Assembly (NCBI RefSeq): GCF_030577135.1
Contig: NZ_JAUIRR010000002.1
Coordinates: 326,157-390,156, forward strand
Source of the DNA: Sulfurimonas sp. hsl 1-7
GTDB lineage: Bacteria > Campylobacterota > Campylobacteria > Campylobacterales > Sulfurimonadaceae
DNA length: 64,000 nt
Reading direction: 5' to 3'
Shown here: piece after piece, positions 25,441 through 33,553 of the stretch
How positions within the stretch are numbered: position 1 is the stretch's first letter
Layout: every line of letters starts with the position of its first letter
Translations under genes and position numbers: made by a program
Notes under the pieces: model-generated
Databases searched by the model: none
Told to the model about the DNA's origin: nothing
The model's input: the letters and a program-made list of their open reading frames with translations, nothing else

Positions 25441-26086
25441 CTTTTGATGCCTCTTTATAAAACTTTTGCAGTCCTCGTTCGGCTTTTTGATCGAGGTTAT
25501 AGGAGATAAGTTTTAAGTACTCTAATACTTCTGTTTTCTCCACTCCGACATTTTTTGCCGCTTTTTCTAAAAGATACTGTGGAATTCTCACTCTCTTTTG
25601 CCCAAATTTTTTTTCGATCTTCTTATAAATTTTTTTATCTTTGTGAAATGCAAGCACGGCAAATACGAATGGAAGGGAATAACGTTGATTCCAAAGTTGT
25701 GCAAGATCGATATAGTCATCGTTTTTGAGTGCATATCTAAGTGCTTTATCTCCGATAAGTACTTCACCTTCGAGACCCAAAACATTTACGAGTACGTTTG
25801 AAGTTGCAGATTCTACATCTTTTTTTGCACCTCTGCTTGGGATAACCAATACACTTTTTACATCTTTTCTTGCAATGATTCCAAGTTTTACTTTTTTGTA
25901 TTTTTTTGCTTCAATACTGGAGATAAAAGCTGCATCAACGCGTCTCTTTTTAAATGCATAGTTAATCTTGGCAGGGACATTCTTTTTATGCTCCATACCC
26001 ATCTTGATTTGTGAAGAGGATACAAAGCGTTTTATAAAGATATGAAACGGTAAAAGGTTGAGATATTCTATCTTTCCAAAAAGCAC
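25433..26086 (-). CDS. mqnA: Chorismate dehydratase MqnA (futalosine menaquinone pathway)
   Basis: A 217-residue periplasmic-binding-protein-fold enzyme that makes 3-enolpyruvylbenzoate from chorismate, the first step of the futalosine route to menaquinone used by Campylobacterota. The N-terminal FGKIEYLNLLPFH, the AAFISSIEA and VLVIPSRGAK segments and ALAQLWN-like DLAQLWNQRYSLPFVFA are typical of MqnA/MqnD proteins. GTG start with GGAG 5 nt upstream. It is a little shorter than most relatives. Confidence 0.85.
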   Translation of the reverse strand: MLFGKIEYLNLLPFHIFIKRFVSSSQIKMGMEHKKNVPAKINYAFKKRRVDAAFISSIEAKKYKKVKLGIIARKDVKSVLVIPSRGAKKDVESATSNVLVNVLGLEGEVLIGDKALRYALKNDDYIDLAQLWNQRYSLPFVFAVLAFHKDKKIYKKIEKKFGQKRVRIPQYLLEKAAKNVGVEKTEVLEYLKLISYNLDQKAERGLQKFYKEASKVI

Positions 26087-26138
26087 AAATACTCCAAAAC
26101 TAATTTTTGAAATTATACATCACTTAACTTATCTTAGA

Positions 26139-26144
26139 TATAAT
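26139..26144 (+). promoter_or_regulatory. -10 element of the moaD-moaE-moeA operon
   Basis: TATAAT at 26139-26144 lies about 110 bp before the moaD ATG, implying a leader of about 100 nt starting near 26151. That leader contains the strong fold listed next. Confidence 0.55.
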
Positions 26145-26159
26145 TTCAGGAAAAAATAT

Positions 26160-26228
26160 GGTTGTGAAAACTTTACAAGAGGACAAATCCTCCCTTGGTT
26201 CACGAGCCTCTTCTAAAGCTTTCAAACC
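26160..26228 (+). promoter_or_regulatory. Structured 5' leader of the molybdopterin operon, candidate riboswitch
   Basis: A closing stem pairs 26160-26174 with 26215-26228: 13 base pairs, one bulge and one A-C mismatch. Inside it, two folds exclude each other. Fold A pairs AAGAGG (26177-26182) with CCTCTT (26207-26212). Fold B makes a GAGGA-CAAA-TCCTC hairpin (26179-26192). A small CTTG/CGAG hairpin (26194-26206) fits both. Position before moaD-moaE-moeA suggests control by molybdenum cofactor or molybdate, as for the Moco RNA motif, but I could not match that consensus. Confidence 0.5.
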
Positions 26229-26251
26229 ATTTATAAAAAGGTCAAACTTAT

Positions 26252-26473
26252 ATGGTACGCGTAGAATTTTTAGGACCAATACAAAAAGATGCCATGGAAT
26301 TAGAGATCGCAAATCTAAGCGAACTGGCACCGATTTTACAAAAAGATGAAGAGCTAAAAGAGTGGTTAAGCAACTCGGCAGTTGCCGTAAATGACACACT
26401 TGTAGCTTCTCTTGAGCACCCTTTAAAAGATGGAGATAAAGTATCTCTTTTACCTCCAGTGTGTGGAGGCTGA
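26252..26473 (+). CDS. moaD: Molybdopterin synthase sulfur carrier subunit MoaD
   Basis: A 73-residue ubiquitin-like protein ending in the required Gly-Gly (LLPPVCGG), which is adenylated and thiocarboxylated to deliver sulphur to precursor Z. KDGDKVSLLPP is typical of the family C-terminus. AAAAGG lies 9 nt before the ATG. It is the first gene of moaD-moaE-moeA, behind a structured leader. Confidence 0.93.
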   Translation: MVRVEFLGPIQKDAMELEIANLSELAPILQKDEELKEWLSNSAVAVNDTLVASLEHPLKDGDKVSLLPPVCGG

Positions 26474-26474
26474 T

Positions 26475-26912
26475 TTGTTAGAACTGCATAACGGCGCTTT
26501 AGATGTTCCCGAGATTTTAAAAAGATGGTACGAGGATGAGTCTACAAGTAATTACGGAGCATACATCCCTTTTGTAGGAACTGTTCGTGATGAAAGCGGA
26601 ATAGACGGACTTAGTTTTGATGTATATGAACCGATACTTGAGTCTTGGTACAAAGCTTGGGAAGCAAAAGCTGCACAAAAAGGTGCAATCATAAAAATGG
26701 CACACTCTCGCGGTGATGTAATGCTGCACGAATCTTCTTACATTGCAGCTGTATTTTCTCCAAAACGTCGTGTAGCTTTAGAGTTTATAGATGAGTTTGT
26801 AGAGGATTTTAAAGCTTCTGCACCTATTTGGAAATATGATCTAATCGATGGCAAACGTGTCTATGCAAAAGATAGATCGACTGCTATTAGCGGCAGTGGT
26901 CTTTTAGCCTAA
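26475..26912 (+). CDS. moaE: Molybdopterin synthase catalytic subunit MoaE
   Basis: A 145-residue protein that combines with MoaD to convert cyclic pyranopterin monophosphate to molybdopterin. Motifs seen are FVGTVRDES, the basic AHSRGDVMLHE (usually HR.G.l..ge) and the APIWKYDL region (usually PIWKKE). A TTG at 26475 is the likely start because GGAGG ends 5 nt before it, just where moaD stops; earlier in-frame codons would run far into moaD. Confidence 0.93.
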   Translation: MLELHNGALDVPEILKRWYEDESTSNYGAYIPFVGTVRDESGIDGLSFDVYEPILESWYKAWEAKAAQKGAIIKMAHSRGDVMLHESSYIAAVFSPKRRVALEFIDEFVEDFKASAPIWKYDLIDGKRVYAKDRSTAISGSGLLA

Positions 26913-26924
26913 AAGGAGATGAAA

Positions 26925-28127
26925 TTGAACTTATTATCGTATGAAACAAGTCAAAATATGCTTGAACTGCTTCAGGTAAACACTTCAAAGTTTGAAAGAG
27001 TCCCTTTAAGTGATGCGCTGGATCGTATACTTGCTGAAGACATAGTTGCCAAATACAACGACCCCCAATTTCCTACCGCTTCAATGGACGGATATGCAGT
27101 AAAACATGCTGACTTAGAAAAAGGTGAGTTACTTGTTTTAGGTGACAACCCTGCTGGAAATGATGAGCAGCGTGAGATCAAAGAGGGTGAATCTATTAAA
27201 ACTTTTACAGGCTCAAAGATGCCTGCAGGTGCAGACACCCTAATCCAGATCGAAAATGTTACTTACGAAGATGGCAAAATCATTATTAATGAACCTGTAA
27301 ACCTTGGTTCATCAGTTCGCCCTATCGGTGAGAGTTATCAAGCAGGTGATGTACTCATTAAAAAAGGGACAAAGATAGGGTATGCTGAGATCGGAGTACT
27401 AGCCGGATTAAATCAAGTGATGGTAAAAGTTGCACTTCGTCCTAAAGTAGCTGTAGTTGCAACGGGAAGTGAAATCGTAGACCTCGGTGAGCATAGTGAC
27501 AACCCTGCACAGATCAGAAGCTCAAACAACTATACCCTAGAAGCACTTTTTAAACAAGCCGGAGCTGAAGTTATTCAGATAGGTACTGCACCTGATGACA
27601 AAGAGCAGCTCATGCAAACTTTTGAGTCTGCGATTAACTCAGCTGATATCGTTGTTAGTACTGGCGGTGTGAGTGTCGGTGATTATGACTTTGTAAAAGA
27701 TATAGTTCCTCGTCTTGGGGCTTCTGTAGTTTTTAAAGGGGTAGCTATCAAACCTGGCCGCCACGTAATGGTAGCTCAGCGTGAAGATAAGTTTGTACTT
27801 GCTCTTCCGGGATTCCCTTTTTCATCAACGGTAACGGCTATTCTTTACGCACTTCCATTAATAGCAAAAATGCTAGGACAAGCAAAACCTTACGAGATTG
27901 TTGCTGCAAAACTGCAAGAGGATTTTAATAAACGTAGTTCGTTTACTGAATTTACTACTTGTAATGTTGTTATTGAAGAGGGGGAATTTTTTGTGAACTT
28001 CCAAGATAAAAAACTTGGAAGTTCTGCAATCCTTACAAATATGCTTAATAACAGCGGGCTTATGATCTCTGGAGAGGATGACAAAAAACTTGAAGCCGGA
28101 ACTTCGGTTAATGTAATCTTACTTTAA
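26925..28127 (+). CDS. moeA: Molybdopterin molybdenumtransferase MoeA
   Basis: A 400-residue enzyme that inserts molybdenum into adenylated molybdopterin. The family motifs appear in order: MDGYAV near residue 45, TGSKMPAGADTLIQIE, GEDV-like GESYQAGDVLI, the MoCF-binding fold with VVATGSEIVD, STGGVSVGDYDF and the KPGRHVM loop, and LPGFPFSSTV. A TTG at 26925 is preferred as start because AGGAG sits 6 nt upstream; the ATG at 26919 directly abuts that ribosome site. Confidence 0.95.
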   Translation: MNLLSYETSQNMLELLQVNTSKFERVPLSDALDRILAEDIVAKYNDPQFPTASMDGYAVKHADLEKGELLVLGDNPAGNDEQREIKEGESIKTFTGSKMPAGADTLIQIENVTYEDGKIIINEPVNLGSSVRPIGESYQAGDVLIKKGTKIGYAEIGVLAGLNQVMVKVALRPKVAVVATGSEIVDLGEHSDNPAQIRSSNNYTLEALFKQAGAEVIQIGTAPDDKEQLMQTFESAINSADIVVSTGGVSVGDYDFVKDIVPRLGASVVFKGVAIKPGRHVMVAQREDKFVLALPGFPFSSTVTAILYALPLIAKMLGQAKPYEIVAAKLQEDFNKRSSFTEFTTCNVVIEEGEFFVNFQDKKLGSSAILTNMLNNSGLMISGEDDKKLEAGTSVNVILL

Positions 28128-28140
28128 ATTCATCTTATAA

Positions 28141-28170
28141 CCTGCCCACCCTCTTTTTTCACCGGGCAGG
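28141..28170 (+). terminator. Possible terminator hairpin after moeA
   Basis: CCTGCCC (28141-28147) pairs with GGGCAGG (28164-28170) over a 16-nt loop, 14 nt after the moeA stop. The T-rich stretch follows only after a few bases, and a second weak hairpin (CTCTTTT/AAAAGAG) comes right behind. Termination here is likely but not classical. Confidence 0.5.
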
Positions 28171-28286
28171 AGTTCTCTTTTACAAAAAAAAGAGTAAAAA
28201 ACACTTTTTCAACACTTTCCTCTTTTATAATTTTGTTTCTTAAAAATATTTTTATAATATTATATTTTATTACAATATATTTTTGG

Positions 28287-28292
28287 TATAAT
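28287..28292 (+). promoter_or_regulatory. Extended -10 promoter of the long pel operon
   Basis: TTGGTATAAT, an extended -10 (TGN before TATAAT), lies 34 bp before the ATG of the ComEA-like gene, which has its own GGAGG. No other convincing promoter was found before pelC, so this may drive the whole run to 48252. Confidence 0.6.
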
Positions 28293-28326
28293 GACTAATT
28301 GCTCAATTACCTTTTGGAGGTTCCAA

Positions 28327-28581
28327 ATGAAATTTTTCCTTCTTTTATCGTTGTTAACAAGCTTATTATTCGCAGTAGTAGATATCAATACTGCAACTGT
28401 AGAAGAACTGGCTTCACTTAAAGATATAGGTACTAAAAAAGCCAAAAAAATTATCAAATACAGAGAAGAACACGGTTGTTTTAAAGATCTCAAAGAGTTT
28501 AAAAAGGTAAAAGGGATCAAGAAAAAAACAATAAAGAAAAACAAAGGGAATATAGTTGTTAGTGAATGTAAAAAACAGTAA
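28327..28581 (+). CDS. ComEA-like helix-hairpin-helix protein with signal peptide
   Basis: An 84-residue protein with a signal peptide (MKFFLLLSLLTSLLFA) and one helix-hairpin-helix pair: VDINTATVEEL then DIGTKKAKKIIKYREE and VKGIKKKTIKK. ComEA-type proteins bind double-stranded DNA in the periplasm during natural transformation. GGAGG 6 nt before the ATG fixes the start. The 3' end overlaps the CotH lipoprotein gene by 26 nt, so it sits in the pel operon. DNA binding next to an exopolysaccharide that binds extracellular DNA is suggestive, but not proven to be related. Confidence 0.88.
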   Translation: MKFFLLLSLLTSLLFAVVDINTATVEELASLKDIGTKKAKKIIKYREEHGCFKDLKEFKKVKGIKKKTIKKNKGNIVVSECKKQ

Positions 28582-30244
28582 GTTTCTTATTACGAAACTT
28601 CTTTTCATCACTATTGTTTCAATTTTTCTATCTGCTTGTAAAAGTAGCAACAATGTAGATAAAACACCATCTTTTACAGGGAATATAGTAGACACACAAA
28701 GCTGGTATGCACTTCCTTTAGATTCACGTATGTCTATCACACAAAGTACTGCTCCCGTTTCAGGTATAAACTCTACACTTGTTGATATGGATGTATATAT
28801 CCCTATCCCAAATAGCAGTCTGTGTGTACCATGGGATGATCTAACTGCCCCTGCAAGACCGTGTACCCTTGATGATGTTGATCATGATATTGAAGGGGAT
28901 GATGCGTATGAACCTGTACTAAATGCAACTTTATCAACAGGTTCTTTTAGCGGTATCGGCGAATTTAAGATTCGCGGAAACTATTCAAGAACACTTGCTC
29001 AAAAATCTTATTCGATGAGATTAGATTCTGATACGGCTCTACTCGATTATCAAAGAAAATTTCAATTAAACAAACACCTCTCAGACTCTTCAAGAATTCG
29101 AAATAAACTCGCATACGATCTTATTCGCACTATTCCTAACTTAACAAGTTTAAAAACACAGTTTGTACACCTATCTGTAACTGACGATGTAAACGGTACT
29201 ATAGACTACGGTCTTTACACACACGTAGAAGCTTTAAGAGAAGAGTATTTAATCAACCGTGGATGGAATAAAGACGACAACCTTTATAATGCAAACAACT
29301 TTTTATTTGATGACTGGGCTTTGGAAAATCTCCAGACAGATGAAAACGGCAACCCTTTAAATGAAGCAAATTTCAATACTTTTTTAGAGATCAAAGCGGG
29401 TAAAGACCACCATATGGTTTCAGAGATGTTAGCAGCTGTCAACAGTAATCAAAATATTGACACTGTAGTTGCTACCTATTTTGATCGTGACAACTATATA
29501 ACTTGGATAGCACTTAACCTTGTTCTAGGAAATCAGGATGTCAGTTATCATAACTATTTTCTTTACAATCCTATATACGGTAAAAAATTCTATTTTGTCC
29601 CTTGGGATTATGACGGTGCCTGGTCATCAACACAATATTTGGGAAAAGCGGAATACGGTATAGCCGTTTTAATGGAAGTCCCTTTACACAGAAAATTTTT
29701 ACGTATACAAAAAAACAGAGATGATGTTTATGCTATGGCTGAGAAGCTAAGAACAGACTATATTACAAACACTAGAATGCAAGAACTAATCGATTCTTAC
29801 GAAAATTCTGTTTTACAGGCTGAGCCAACTATCTCTTCATGGAGAATAAAAGCTGAAGAGTTGATCCCGCAAGTTGATACAAACATTGCACTCTATAAGA
29901 GTGTTATAGGCCATCCAATGCCTTTTTATGAAAGAGCTTCATACAGTAATGGAGTTTTTAGTGCAGACTGGGACGTATCAGAAGACTTTGAAGGAGATGC
30001 AATAGTTTATGATCTTAATGTCTCAAGTGATTATGATTTCAATACAACTGTTCTTTCAGTTCAGGGTCTAAGCGGACTAAGTTACAGCAATGATACACTT
30101 GGACTTACTCCGGGAACATACTATATGAAAGTTATATCTAGAGAAGTGGGTGATTCTACACACTATCAAGAAGCATTTAACAGATTACGCGATCCTGCTG
30201 ATACTAAAACCATATATGGAACGGTGGCTTTCGATGTACAATAA
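28556..30244 (+). CDS. CotH-kinase-family lipoprotein
   Basis: A 562-residue lipoprotein. The signal sequence ends in the lipobox LSAC (about residue 28). A CotH-like domain spans about 95-440 with EFKIRGNYSR, QKSYSMRLD, the DxDG-like VPWDYDGAWSS and a LNLVLGNQDVSYHNYFLY segment. CotH proteins are atypical kinases known from spore coats and also found in secreted proteins of other bacteria. The last 100 residues look like a fibronectin-type domain. TTG start with AAAGGG 7 nt upstream. It overlaps both neighbours, tying it to the pel operon. The protein substrate is unknown. Confidence 0.85.
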   Translation: MLVNVKNSKFLITKLLFITIVSIFLSACKSSNNVDKTPSFTGNIVDTQSWYALPLDSRMSITQSTAPVSGINSTLVDMDVYIPIPNSSLCVPWDDLTAPARPCTLDDVDHDIEGDDAYEPVLNATLSTGSFSGIGEFKIRGNYSRTLAQKSYSMRLDSDTALLDYQRKFQLNKHLSDSSRIRNKLAYDLIRTIPNLTSLKTQFVHLSVTDDVNGTIDYGLYTHVEALREEYLINRGWNKDDNLYNANNFLFDDWALENLQTDENGNPLNEANFNTFLEIKAGKDHHMVSEMLAAVNSNQNIDTVVATYFDRDNYITWIALNLVLGNQDVSYHNYFLYNPIYGKKFYFVPWDYDGAWSSTQYLGKAEYGIAVLMEVPLHRKFLRIQKNRDDVYAMAEKLRTDYITNTRMQELIDSYENSVLQAEPTISSWRIKAEELIPQVDTNIALYKSVIGHPMPFYERASYSNGVFSADWDVSEDFEGDAIVYDLNVSSDYDFNTTVLSVQGLSGLSYSNDTLGLTPGTYYMKVISREVGDSTHYQEAFNRLRDPADTKTIYGTVAFDVQ

Positions 30245-31718
30245 TGAAGCGACTCAACAGAACGTTACCGCTAATGTAAAAGCTAAAAAGAGAAAAACAC
30301 CTAATTTAGTATCTACATTTTTTAGAAATGCACTGCGTTCAAATTTAGACCTTACATCTTTAGCGGATACAAAAGCGGGTATCTTGATCTCGCTTAACGG
30401 CTTTATCTTAACGGTCAGTGTAACGGCTTCAAGTTTTACCGTTCATTCAAAACTTATGACTTATGCGTTTATCTCAATCATCTTAACCTCTCTTGGCTCG
30501 ATCATCTTGGCTGTATTGTCTGTCAAACCAAGAACAAAAAACAAACTTGTAAATAAAGAGTTTCTAGAGGACTATCATAGTCTTTTATATTATCAAGATA
30601 TGGCGGATATGTCCCCTACAGAGTACCACTCTTCAATGAACAAAGCTTTAAAAAGTGCCAAAAGATCAAAAACCGAGATGATAAGCCATCTCCATATTTT
30701 AGGTGCTGAGATCAAAAAGAAATATTTTTGGCTGAAATACGCTTATACATTTTTTTCTACAGGGCTTATACTCACTGCGTCACTCATTGTTTACGCTCTA
30801 ATGAATGAGAGTAAAAGAGTTGCAAATACACAAAAAGAGAAAGAGTATTTTGTAGGAACATTTTATAATATTTTTGAGCCTTCCGGTGCAACAACCGTCG
30901 AGAAGAACAAAGTGCTTATTGTAGAAGATGAAAGCAGCAGCAGACCACTTAAACTGATCACATTCGATGAGAATAATCATGTAGTGGAGATAGGTGACCT
31001 GCATATCCCTAAAAAAATCAAAAAAAGTTTCAAAAAAGAGATAGAAGATCTTGAAGCGATCACGTCAGACGGCAATATTGTTTATGCAGCTACATCCCAT
31101 TCGCTTAACCGTTCAAATGAGCAAAAAAAAGCACGTGAAAAACTTCTTATGTTTCATTATGAGGATGAATCTATTATCGATATGGAAGTTTACAATCATC
31201 TAAAAGATGAGCTTATTGCTCTTGAACCAAATCTTTTTGGAGATAAACTACTTGGATACAATGCAATCAACATCGAGGGGTTAACAGTTGATACAACGGA
31301 CAACTCCCTCGTACTTGGTTTTAGAGCCCCTTTACATAATGCCAAAGCAATTATTTTAGCTATCAAAAATCCTAAAGAGCTTTTTACAAAGAATCCTCCA
31401 AAACCTCTTTTTAAAGAGCCTCTTTATGTTGATCTTAACGGACTTGGAATACGCGGTATCAAATATGACGAGCAAAAAAAAGGTTACTGGATAATAGCGG
31501 GGGATGCGGGTCAAAGAACCGCTAAGTTCCAACTCTACTTCCTTGATCAAACTACACAAAAAGCATCTTTAGTAAAAAAAGATTTGGATCTTGGGCATTC
31601 TGAAGGAATAACAATTGTAGAAAACGGTGCAGAGAGATTTATATTTTGTGTTGAAGACAATGGAGAACAGCCTAATAAAGCTGCCAATTATATTAAAATC
31701 GGGATGGATTCATTATGA
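30234..31718 (+). CDS. Three-helix membrane protein (Pycsar-TM/DUF5706-like) fused to DUF3616-like domain
   Basis: A 494-residue protein. Residues 30-195 hold three membrane helices with the motif LADTKAGILISLNGF, which resembles the DUF5706 membrane module of Pycsar effectors. With the N-terminus in the cytoplasm, the rest would face the periplasm. Residues 215-490 resemble DUF3616, a propeller-like domain (LEAITSDGNIVYAATSHS, NIEGLTVDTTDNSLVLGFR, GIRGIKYD, HSEGITI). Start at 30234 with GGTGG 6 nt upstream, overlapping the CotH gene by 11 nt and the porin gene by 4. No cyclase lies nearby, so a defence role is not indicated. Family names are from motif memory. Confidence 0.6.
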   Translation: MYNNEATQQNVTANVKAKKRKTPNLVSTFFRNALRSNLDLTSLADTKAGILISLNGFILTVSVTASSFTVHSKLMTYAFISIILTSLGSIILAVLSVKPRTKNKLVNKEFLEDYHSLLYYQDMADMSPTEYHSSMNKALKSAKRSKTEMISHLHILGAEIKKKYFWLKYAYTFFSTGLILTASLIVYALMNESKRVANTQKEKEYFVGTFYNIFEPSGATTVEKNKVLIVEDESSSRPLKLITFDENNHVVEIGDLHIPKKIKKSFKKEIEDLEAITSDGNIVYAATSHSLNRSNEQKKAREKLLMFHYEDESIIDMEVYNHLKDELIALEPNLFGDKLLGYNAINIEGLTVDTTDNSLVLGFRAPLHNAKAIILAIKNPKELFTKNPPKPLFKEPLYVDLNGLGIRGIKYDEQKKGYWIIAGDAGQRTAKFQLYFLDQTTQKASLVKKDLDLGHSEGITIVENGAERFIFCVEDNGEQPNKAANYIKIGMDSL

Positions 31719-32998
31719 GATACTTTATACTCTTACTTATCAGTTTCTCCCTGTTTGCATCCAATGACACAAACACAACTCTCGATCAAGATACAACAAT
31801 TCAAAAAGAGAAAAAGAAGAAAAAAGTCAAATATGTAAAAAAACGCCCGCAACAATATAAATATCGACAGTACATCTCAAACCTTTCAAACGATAAGAAA
31901 CCTATAGCACCGTATGACTACAGATATAGTTTTGGTGCACAGATAAGCTACGATATCGGCTATATCGATCAGGCGGAGGCCATCTCTTATGATAAGCCAA
32001 AACCGTTTTTTGACCACGATTTTAGAAGAGCAAGAATCAGTCATTCGGGAAGTTTTTTTGATAAAAAACTCTTCTATGAGATGGAATACAGTCTTATTGA
32101 AGATGAGGATCATTACAAAGACTTTTATGTTGGGTATAAAAACAAACTTCGACTAATAAACGGTGACTATAGAATAAAAGCCGGGAACTTGAAAGTCCCT
32201 TTTTCTCTTTATAGATATACAACTTCAAAAAACCTCTCATTTATGGAGAGACCTCTAGGGGACGATGCCTTTGCTATCCCTAGAAAGTTAGGTGTAGAGC
32301 TGTTTATTAACAGTAAACTTGATCGACATCTGTTTGGTTTATTCTTGTGTGGTTTTACAAACTCGATAGATGAAAGAAAAGATGATGAAGTAAACAAACC
32401 GGGAACGGCACTAAGAGCGACATATACATATAAAGCTTCTAAAAGGGAGCTCTTTCATGTTGGTTTTGGAGCCCTGCAGCAAGATTATAAAAATGAAGAC
32501 TTGCGTTATAGACAAGATTCGGAATCAAGCATCTTAGATGAGAAATATGTCTCTGTACGTATTAGAGATGTCAATGATATCTTAAATAAAAATCTAGATC
32601 TATTATATGTTAACAACAAGTACTCTTTACAGGCAGGATACACAACATCTGATATCTCTGCCGATAAGGATGACTACAACTTTTACAGTTACTTTATGGA
32701 GGGGAGTTATTTTTTACTAGGCAAAGGAAAACGGTTTGATTTTAAAGAATCAAAATTCTCAAAAATTAAACCGAAAAAGGATGGTGCTGTTGAGTTGGCA
32801 CTCAGATATTCTTATATCAATCTCAATGACAAGGATGAACATGGTGGTGAACAAACAAATTATGGTTTTGAAATTAACTGGTACATCAATGATGAAACCA
32901 AGGTAATGGCCAACTATATTATGGCATTGCCAAAGGATACCGATGATTATGACGGGTTGATAAATATCTACCAAATGAGAATACAATTTGCTTTTTAA
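31715..32998 (+). CDS. Outer-membrane beta-barrel porin, Porin_O_P-like
   Basis: A 427-residue protein with a signal peptide (about 16 residues), a very basic low-complexity segment (about 31-50) and then a barrel of alternating strands. FRRARISHSGSFF, YEMEYSL, GNLKVPFSLYR and PRKLGVELF are the pattern of phosphate-selective porins O and P, and the protein ends in Phe as outer-membrane barrels do. It is joined to the preceding gene by an ATGA overlap and lies 39 nt before pelC. The passage of phosphate or sugar is unknown; the long basic linker is unusual. Confidence 0.82.
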   Translation: MRYFILLLISFSLFASNDTNTTLDQDTTIQKEKKKKKVKYVKKRPQQYKYRQYISNLSNDKKPIAPYDYRYSFGAQISYDIGYIDQAEAISYDKPKPFFDHDFRRARISHSGSFFDKKLFYEMEYSLIEDEDHYKDFYVGYKNKLRLINGDYRIKAGNLKVPFSLYRYTTSKNLSFMERPLGDDAFAIPRKLGVELFINSKLDRHLFGLFLCGFTNSIDERKDDEVNKPGTALRATYTYKASKRELFHVGFGALQQDYKNEDLRYRQDSESSILDEKYVSVRIRDVNDILNKNLDLLYVNNKYSLQAGYTTSDISADKDDYNFYSYFMEGSYFLLGKGKRFDFKESKFSKIKPKKDGAVELALRYSYINLNDKDEHGGEQTNYGFEINWYINDETKVMANYIMALPKDTDDYDGLINIYQMRIQFAF

Positions 32999-33037
32999 TG
33001 TTTAAAGAGCTTTATCTAACTAAGAAAGGAATTTAGG

Positions 33038-33553
33038 ATGTTAAGAAATGTATTATTAGCAGCATTTGCAATGTTGTTTATAGGTTGTACAAGTAATGTG
33101 ATCGTAACGACACCAAAAAAGCTACCGGCTGTATATGAAGATGTAAATGAGACACATCAACAAAAAAACAGTGTTACTATCGCTTTATTTCGTTTAGAAA
33201 ACTATACGGATACTCCAAGAGCGGGTATGAGAGCTTCTAATATTTTAGAGGGGATTTTGAAGGCTAAAGGGTATAAAGTTGTTTCATATGTAAATGATAA
33301 AACTTACTCTTTGAAAAAAGCTGCTAAAAAAGCAAAAGATGATAATGCAAAATACTTTATCTACGGTGGTGTAAGTGAATGGAGATACAAAACAGGTATC
33401 GACGGTGAACCGGCTGTTAGTATCCAAGTAAGTTTATATAAAACAAAAAACAAAAAACTTGTTTGGAGTGCAACTGGTTCAGACAGTGACTGGGGTAACG
33501 GTTCTATAGGGACAACTGCCCAAGACTTACTAATGGAGATGGTTGAAAGATAA
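33038..33553 (+). CDS. pelC: Pel export outer-membrane lipoprotein PelC
   Basis: A 171-residue lipoprotein with lipobox IGCTS (about residue 18). PelC forms a dodecameric ring on the periplasmic side of the outer membrane and funnels positively charged Pel to PelB. The body has the PelC pattern VTIALFRLENYTDTPRAGMRASNILEGIL, and near the end WSATGSDSDWGN. AAAGGAATTTAGG precedes the ATG. The stop overlaps pelD. Length agrees with PelC of Pseudomonas (about 170). Confidence 0.88.
   Translation: MLRNVLLAAFAMLFIGCTSNVIVTTPKKLPAVYEDVNETHQQKNSVTIALFRLENYTDTPRAGMRASNILEGILKAKGYKVVSYVNDKTYSLKKAAKKAKDDNAKYFIYGGVSEWRYKTGIDGEPAVSIQVSLYKTKNKKLVWSATGSDSDWGNGSIGTTAQDLLMEMVER

Noticed and set aside
26158-26349. 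Possible small protein or leader peptide of 63 residues before moaD
   Set aside because: No ribosome site, it runs out of frame into moaD, and the same stretch is better explained as a folded RNA leader.
30234-31718. A Pycsar anti-phage system
   Set aside because: The membrane module looks similar, but no pyrimidine cyclase or other defence gene is near, and the gene is embedded in an envelope operon.
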